From: Apoda limacodes
Taxonomy: Eukaryota; Arthropoda; Insecta; Lepidoptera; Limacodidae
Assembly (NCBI GenBank): GCA_946406115.1
Contig: OX291543.1
Coordinates: forward strand, 23,834,815-23,898,814
DNA: 64,000 nt
Direction of reading: 5' to 3'
How positions within the stretch are numbered: position 1 is the stretch's first letter; each line of letters starts with the position of its first letter. Both the position numbers and the translations under genes were made by a program. Under the pieces are notes generated by a model that worked only from the letters and a program-made list of their open reading frames with translations, did not search any database and was not told the origin of the DNA. This document shows positions 57,557 through 64,000 of this stretch, piece after piece.

Positions 57557-58322
57557 GTTGGGTAAAAAGATATTGAATTAGACTCTGTACCGGTTTGGTC
57601 TGTTCTATTGCTATCATTTAGCACTGGATGGGGAATATATTTTGTCCTTACCCTTTCACCTACTTACATAGCTAATGTGCTTGGCTACAAAATGTCTTCA
57701 ACAGGCCTGTTGTCAGCCTTAGTATATTTAACAAAACCTATTGGTGGCTTTTTGTTTGGATCTTTCGGTGATTTTTTATTAAGAAGAAACGTATCTGTAA
57801 GAGCTATTAGAAAAGTTGGTTGTATAGTATCACATGTTTTGCCGGGATGCTTACTTTTGGCATTAACTCATGATGGAAATACACCAGAGTCTTCTATAGC
57901 AATATTAATTCTAGCGATGTTTCTGAATGGTGCAATTACAATAACCTCTGTTGCAAATCCTTACGATTTGACAAACAATTTTGCCGGTACAGTTACAGGA
58001 ATAGTAACATCAATTGTTACTTTTGCAGGCGTTGTGGTTCCTTTTGTAGTTGCATATATAACAAAATCAGACGAGGTAAGATTTTAATGTACTAATTTCA
58101 TTCAAATATTGTTATGTCGATAATGTAATCATAATAAAACTTTAAAAAATATTTTAGACTAATGTGGAGGCATGGAGACCAGTGTTTTATGTAGGCGCAA
58201 CTGTTTACATATTATTTGCAGTTCAGTTCATAATATTTGGGATTTGTCTTTGTAGAAAAGACATAATCGTGAAATGCCTTAAAAAACCAAGAAGATGCAA
58301 AATTTCAGAAGATGTCAAGTAA
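57557..58322 (+). pseudogene. SLC17 paralogue, C-terminal exons
   Basis: Exon 57557-58075 and exon 58158-58322 are separated by an 82-bp intron with 'gtaaga' and 'tattttag' borders. The protein reads 'SVPVWSVLLLSFSTGWGIYF', 'VLTLSPTYIANVLGYKMSST', 'GLLSALVYLTKPIGGFLFGS', 'FGDFLLRRNVSVRAIRKVG', 'CIVSHVLPGCLLLALTHDG', 'LAMFLNGAITITSVANPYDL', 'TNNFAGTVTGIVTSIVTFAG', then 'TNVEAWRPVFYVGATVYIL' and a basic tail ending EDVK and TAA. This is the second half of an SLC17 transporter. It is one exon where the intact gene has two. The start is damaged: KKIL is followed by an in-frame TAG, and a 5-base removal would rejoin 'KKILNSVPVW'. From SVPVW on, the frame is intact, so it may be only recently dead or may use another upstream exon. 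Confidence 0.78.
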
Positions 58323-58575
58323 TTAATAAAACCATGTTTTTTTTATTACTATACCATTATTTAAATATATTTGAATACCTTACTCTAATAAATTCCATAT
58401 CCTTAAAAATAAATTAGATTATTTGATATTTATTTTAACAGGATGATATGAATATATGTATATATGTCGGCGGCCGATTGTAAAATCCGGCGGATCACGA
58501 AATTCCTAGGCAGATCGTAAAGTATGGAAAAGAAATTATCATATAACTGAACAGATTATTATATGAAGCTTGGCT
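58323..58575 (+). other. Probable 3' flank of the SLC17 paralogue
   Basis: AT-rich, with AATAAA at 58325-58330 (very close to the stop) and again near 58386. No gene. Confidence 0.4.
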
Positions 58576-61160
58576 GTACTAGCACGCCGCGTCTATGCCG
58601 AGCCATGACAGCAACAAGCACCGCCGGTACCTCGCTGTCCGCGCAGCGAATCCTCAGGAGCTCTGGCAACCTTACTCACCGCCAGGATCACAACACTACT
58701 CAATGTTAGCGTAATCATGGCCGCCGGGTTTTTTGTAAGGTGAAGGTACTTCTCCAGTTCAAGCTACTTATTAAATCAAGTACTCGCTATGCCCCGCTTA
58801 ATTGTTCGGGCGGCTTATTCGAGCGAGTACTCGCTGTGCCCTCTCTTAGTATGGATTAGTATGGGTGGACGTATGAAGTCTTAGATGATTTTTGTTTTAT
58901 AGTGCGACCTGATAATAAAAAAAAACACATTGTAGTTACATCAAAATCAGCAACAGAATTGTAAACCATGCATAAGATAGCTGAATCTTGATCAAGATTG
59001 ACGTTTGACTCTTTTGACTTATCATATCATTGTATTCTATGTATATTTGCTGAGCATTTTAGTACGTCTGGAAGTCTAAAATGGGATGTGGTGATTAGTT
59101 TGATTTTAATTTTTATAATTATAGTTCAGACATTTTCATATAAAGTTCCTCGTTTTCGGAAAAAAAAAATCTAATTTATATTACTTACCTTGTTTGTCCT
59201 TAATAATAAACTTTAAAAATAGATCCTATACCGTAGTCAGCGTTGCCAATTTAGAGATTTTCTCGCTAGATTAAAAACGCCACTATTAGATAATTAATGA
59301 AATAAAAAGTTTTGGCTAAAGTTAAAACTTGTAATTTGCTCGCTTGCTTGTAGTGTGCGCTAAATTTATAATTTGAACAGGACAGCTTTTTATACATACT
59401 TGATAGAATAGACAGCACGTACGGTGCGTCAATTCCTCCAGTGAGTTTTATGAACGCTCGCTTTGCTCTGAGTAATTAAGGCATTAGCACCCGCTTCGCC
59501 TGCACGTCATGGCACTGTTTACTGGTGTGTTGAGCAAAAAACATTTTCAACACACTTTTCAGCATCTCAATAGCGTCCATTACACACTTGTGCGGTAATG
59601 ACAATTACTGCACAAGTGCCTTGTACTTTAACTTTTTTTTCAATTTTTCAACACATTTACTCATAAAGCGTCTTAAGCTCATTTTTAATAGCGTCCATTA
59701 TTTTAATTTTTAGCAAGAAGAAGAAGTAATGCTTTAAGTTCTTATTTTTGGAAAAATAAATCCAACGAGTTTGTTAAAACCATACCAAAAGTATTAGATT
59801 CCTATTGATATAAACTGTATACATTTTAACACTAATGTAAGTATTTACTTTCCTTCAAGTATCTTGAAAATTTTTATTTCTATGTATTTTATATTATTTA
59901 AGCCTATGTGCTAAGTTAGGTCCTTTTAAGGCAACTTGAAGTATTGGCTTGCCGTCACAGGTCTACGCCGGGTTGTCTTTGGTCTATTAACTAGACCTAT
60001 GTCTAGTTAATTTGGCTCTGCGATCTTTCACTGTGATTTTGACTAGGTCACAAATATAACTATATAGTTACATAACTGTTTTGTCTATAGAAATTCTGTC
60101 TCTCTTGATAATTCTTTACTTAATAGGATTATTGAAAGTTTTTTTATCACCCCAAAGCTGTTGATTTTGTAAGTCTGTAGCTACGCCTACTATTAAAAGA
60201 TTTACTGTGTATTTTAAGACGACGAAGACGTTACGAAGAACGTAACGAAACCTAAAAAGAAATAAATGTACTTAACTGTAATAAATCTGCCAAAATAACA
60301 AAAAAGAACTAGATTGGCAACACATTGGCAAGGAGAGTGAAACAGGCCCATGTTTGATTGTCTCGTGAGCCTGTTAGGTATAGGCTGCATATGTAAATAG
60401 TGAAAAGTCTCGTGTATTCGGTTGCAACTTGGTTGCAACGATCTTAGCAGGATCTCTCTTAGTGGGACAGATAACGAGTAGGTACCACAATGTTTATCTC
60501 CAAGGGTAAATAGAATTTATGATTGCTATAACACGTACAGATAACTTAGTAACAGGCCTTGTGACCTTAGTTACAGTACTTTGTTTTAGCAGATCTAATA
60601 TGCAATAATATCTATTTGTCTTACTTTTCAAATGTGTTGTAAAATAAGTTCTTGTAAAATATACTGTATTACTCTATTTACATTCAGCCGAAGTGTGTGA
60701 CGAGTATGTAAACACGATACTTCTCATGCTCCTACCACTGCTAATCGCGCTGCCCGAAGCTGCCCAAATGTGCGGAAGTCAAAAGACGGGCAGCGCGAGC
60801 GGCATTGTGATTTACATTCAGCTCACACCTCCCGCTGACCGCCTGGACCAGCCTCGGAGAATCCAACGTGTGTGCCTACTTGTTTATTTACTGCCAATAT
60901 TGGATTTTAGGGACAAAAACCACAAATTAATTAAATTAAAATCATCCACCATCTTCTACGATTTTCTTTTTTTATAATTTTTAAAGAATTAACATAATTG
61001 CGTACTGCAAGAACACACAGCGTTCCCGCTGTAATTATTTCAACGTCCACCATCGTCAAAAGTCGGAAGTGAAGAGAGTGGCAGGGCAGAATGTAAACAT
61101 ACACTTCTGTTGCTCCTGCCACGGCTTTATTTACGGAATTATTGCCGGCAGCGCGAGGAG
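58576..61160 (+). repeat. Large direct duplication, copy 2
   Basis: Begins 'gtactagcacgccgcgtcta' inside the LINE 5' UTR-like sequence, like 49796. It follows copy 1 throughout, except that a 0.65-kb block of copy 1 (51391-52060) is represented by about 50 bp near 60190-60240. It ends near 'gcgcgaggagtagtggaa' (61151). Confidence 0.88.
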
Positions 61161-62241
61161 TAGTGGAAAAGGACGAATGTAAAAGAAGTATTGGAAGCCG
61201 CTTTGTAAGGTTTTTCCCCCATTAATATTTAATAACCCTTCCTATAATAATAATTGAAATATAATATTTTAATTCTAATAAAAATCGCAAAATTTACAAA
61301 ATTATGAGAATACAAAAAAAAGGTTAATTATAGAAAAAAAATAAAAGTAACTATTTCTAAGTACTTAGCTTTATTCTCGTCACTGAAGTTGTGCTCCCGG
61401 ATCTACCTGAGTTCTGAAAGAACTCAAGGTAAGGTTGTAATCTAAATTAACAGTCCTTTTTCACTTCACTTCTTATTTCTATATCACTTCCTACTTAATT
61501 TAAAATGATACGTATTCTAATAAGTGATATGACATGTGTTTTGCGTTTCTTCGTGTGATTGTTTTTCATGTTATAAATTATTTATCTATATTTATAATAT
61601 AACTAAGAAAAGAAGAAGATTAAACAAGAGACATCACTTTCAACGTAGGATAAATACTCTACCTTCTAAAAGTAAGTTCCTGAAAAAGAAAACATATGTT
61701 CCCTTCGACCCTACGTCTCTGGACCTCTCACTTACCAGAGACCTTTGACACTGAATGATGTAAAACGTGTCGCTAGCAATCCGTTCTATCTATACTACGC
61801 ACCCCAGTATTAAAAAATACTTCTAAACATTAGAAGGACTCACTTTTATCGATTCCTTTAGTTAAATTAAGCTTAAAGAAATTGTTTATGTTCACTTATT
61901 ATTAAAGATATTTAATTTGATGTACATATAAGAAAATATTAATTAAATATAATATATGACGTAATCTCAATTTGTCACTTCATAAATTGCAGTGATATAA
62001 TTAATCTAGGAGTTATATTTTAAAGATTTATATTTAATATGGATAATATTGCTCATAGGTACATACCATATACGGACACGAACAAGGAATATATTTATTT
62101 TATAAATACATTCATATATGACAGTTGTATATTTGCTTTAAGTGAGTGTGTAAAGATAAGAGTTGTTTTGTCACTCACTTGGTGTGACATTGACCTTGGT
62201 GTTGGCTCGCCGGAACGCACGTCGGCCCTGCGAATATTCTA
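61161..62241. other. No gene seen
   Basis: AT-rich spacer. ORFs of 70-75 codons at 61536 and 62039 lack recognisable domains. 'gagttctgaaagaactc' at 61409 is a small inverted repeat. Confidence 0.35.
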
Positions 62242-63593
62242 CACTGGCCTGCAAAAGAAGGTATAACAGTTTTTAAATTGAATTTTTCGGAAGTTTTGAA
62301 ATTTTGAAAGGATTCGGAGCAGTACGGAGTTTCCCAACATCGTTGGGGGATATTCTCCCATTCTTTCATCAGGGCCTGTTTAAGATCATTGAGTGTGATA
62401 GGAGGTCGTCTACGTCGTCTGACCAGCCTTCCGAGCTCATCCCAATCGTGTTCGATCGGTTTCAGGTCAGGACTTCTTGATAGCCAGGCCATCAAGTTGA
62501 TACCAACCTCCTGAATGTACTCTTGTACGACCTGAGCGGTGTGTGGCCGGGCGTTATCGTGCATTAGAATTGATCCATCACCCATATTTACCAGATAAGG
62601 TCCTGCATACTAATTAAGGATCTCTTGAGCATATCTCACCCCGGTCAGAGTGCCATTTTCTATGGCCACTAACTGAGTGCGACCTTCCGGAGAGATGCCA
62701 GCCCATACGTGCACAGAGCCTCCGCCGTATTGAACTCTTTCTGCAAAGCAGGCTTGAGCGTGAGCGAGCGAGCGACTAGGCCGCCTGTAGACTTTTCGCC
62801 TTTTTTCATGAGTGAATAATGAGAAACGTGACTTATCCGTGAACAAGACTTTTGCCCATTCTTCTTCACCCCACTGTACGTGGTCACGAGCATACCTCTG
62901 TTAACCCGATGCCCTGCCTCAAGTTTACGACCATTTTCTGGCCTGTAGGGCTTCAGGTTTACCTCAGCAAGTCTTCTTCTGACCGTGTCTTCGCTAATGT
63001 AATCATCCCTCATCAGGAGAAGCTGCTGTTGGACCTAAACTGCATTGAGGTGACGATTTCTCAAAATAGTGCTGGCAATATATCGGTCTTCCCTAGCTGT
63101 AGGGCATCTGGGACGGCCCTTTCATGGTCTTCTGAGATGATTTCCGGTTTCTTCGTACCTTTGTTTCACCTTGAAGACCGTTCTTAATGTCACACCTATC
63201 ATTCTTGCAGTATGCACATACTGATGACTAGGTCCAGATGTGCCATAATTCATGCACATTCTTCAGGTGAAAGAGGCTATGTTACGTGCTGAAGGTACCT
63301 TCACTTATGAATTAAATGTAAAAGATCAAAAAGCAAATGCGAAAACAAAAGCATAAAGCTAAAAGTAAAAAATTACAGCATTTGAAAAGGGGGCGTTTTT
63401 CTTTTTGTTTATTTTTTCAGCCATCATTGAAAATCAAATCAGTCAAAAAGGCATTTTCTACATAATGCTTTTTATTTCAAGTTTCTAATTTAAATAGTTT
63501 AGAAGTTGTCGTCATGTTTATGAGAGATAATTTAGTTAAATAAAATAAATAAAATAATTAAATAAAATAGTTATTTTCTTTTGCAGGCCAGTT
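62242..63593 (-). mobile_element. Tc1-like DNA transposon, full length, inactive
   Basis: The left terminus 'cactggcctgcaaaagaa' (62242-62259) and the reverse complement of the right terminus (63576-63593, 'aactggcctgcaaaagaa') form 18-bp inverted repeats with one mismatch. They are flanked by TA at 62240-62241 and 63594-63595. The element is 1352 bp, a normal length for Tc1 elements, and a broken minus-strand transposase fills most of it. Confidence 0.93.
62250..63260 (-). pseudogene. Tc1-like transposase pseudogene (DD34E type)
   Basis: In order on the minus strand: an N-terminal HTH region with stops (63260-63020, 'MIGVTLRTVFKVKQRYEETG'); 'MRDDYISEDTVRRRLAEVNL' + 'KPYRP' (63013-62940); a frameshift near 62860; 'FTDKSRFSLFTHEKRRKVYR', which carries the first catalytic Asp and follows the family's 'F(S/T)DESRF' box with E changed to K; 'GGGSVHVWAGIS'; a stop at 62607-62609 after AQEILN; 'SILMHDNARPHTAQVVQEYI' with the second Asp; and 'SRSPDLKPIEHDWDELGRLV' with the third residue Glu. 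The catalytic triad residues are all still visible, but at least one stop and one frameshift inactivate it. Confidence 0.9.
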
Positions 63594-63595
63594 TA

Positions 63596-64000
63596 GTTCA
63601 GTCTTTGCGGCAGGTTGAAAGCGACACTTGCGTATTGCGTTTTTAGTGGTCGGTTCGTTGGATTCAGTGTGATTTAAACAGCCAAAACAGTGTGGACGCC
63701 TTTGGAAATAGCTACACGGAGCATCATTATTACCAGGAACCGCTAAGTGACACACTTAAAGTTTGAATCTGTCTTCTCTATCTGTCTATTTTGTAACAGT
63801 TTCCCAAGTTTTAAAGTAAGTTTACTTCCCTTAGGGAAGGCCCCCCTCGTAGATAACATAAGCACAGACTGACGCCTAGGTTTCTAGTTCCGTCGCGATG
63901 CCCCGGACTAGCAGCGCTGTGAGTGCGCAATTATAATTATAGTTTACGGATTGCGCTTTTGTTTATGATTTTTATTAATTCAGGATCCGTACGTTTATTT
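63596..64000. other. No gene recognised
   Basis: A 65-codon minus ORF (63755-63558) has no known domain. A small palindrome-like 'cttcccttagggaag' lies at 63825. GC content rises toward 63900, but no exon was recognised. Confidence 0.35.

Overview
The window is intergenic and intronic DNA from an insect nuclear genome, most probably a moth or butterfly (Lepidoptera). The evidence is AT-rich sequence with long introns; LINE fragments whose 3' ends carry the 'gcaaacggtccgcctgatg' type tail common in Lepidoptera; tRNA-derived SINE copies; and several short interspersed families I know from Lepidoptera (for example 'gtgcgagtcggactcgcg' and 'aacaaacgtgatttttttg'). I see no bacterial gene organisation, CRISPR array, rRNA or intact tRNA gene.

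The one clearly intact gene is a solute-carrier-17 (SLC17; sialin / Na-phosphate cotransporter-like) major-facilitator transporter on the + strand. It has eight phase-compatible exons between 22764 and 44345. Together they give about 493 residues ending in a proper stop; only the start exon (roughly 15-30 residues) is not found. Its introns are packed with repeats, among them a 2.1-kb element with long inverted repeats (35253-37383) that carries a broken, unidentified ORF.

A second, diverged SLC17 paralogue lies at 56896-58322, but it is rearranged. The exon for the central 'TEKGKF...YDSP.QHPRIS' region sits on the minus strand, while the C-terminal exons sit on the plus strand immediately beside it. 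Both pieces show frame or splice damage, so this is a pseudogene, a rearranged gene or an assembly inversion.

Layout: 1-22.7 kb holds repeats and LINE fragments (RTE-like 7.28-8.35 kb; a CR1/jockey-type family at 6.06-6.42, 10.09-10.46 and 14.34-15.86 kb; a second CR1/jockey-like family at 18.9-19.8 kb). 22.7-44.3 kb is the SLC17 gene. 44.3-49.8 kb holds its probable 3' UTR, repeats and a LINE 5' half. 49.8-61.2 kb contains two copies of a roughly 3-kb direct duplication. Between those copies lie a Tc1/IS630-type element with 32-bp perfect terminal inverted repeats and the rearranged SLC17 paralogue. 62.24-63.59 kb is a complete but inactivated Tc1-like transposon with TA target duplications.

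All protein family names come from motif recognition by eye; no database search was run.
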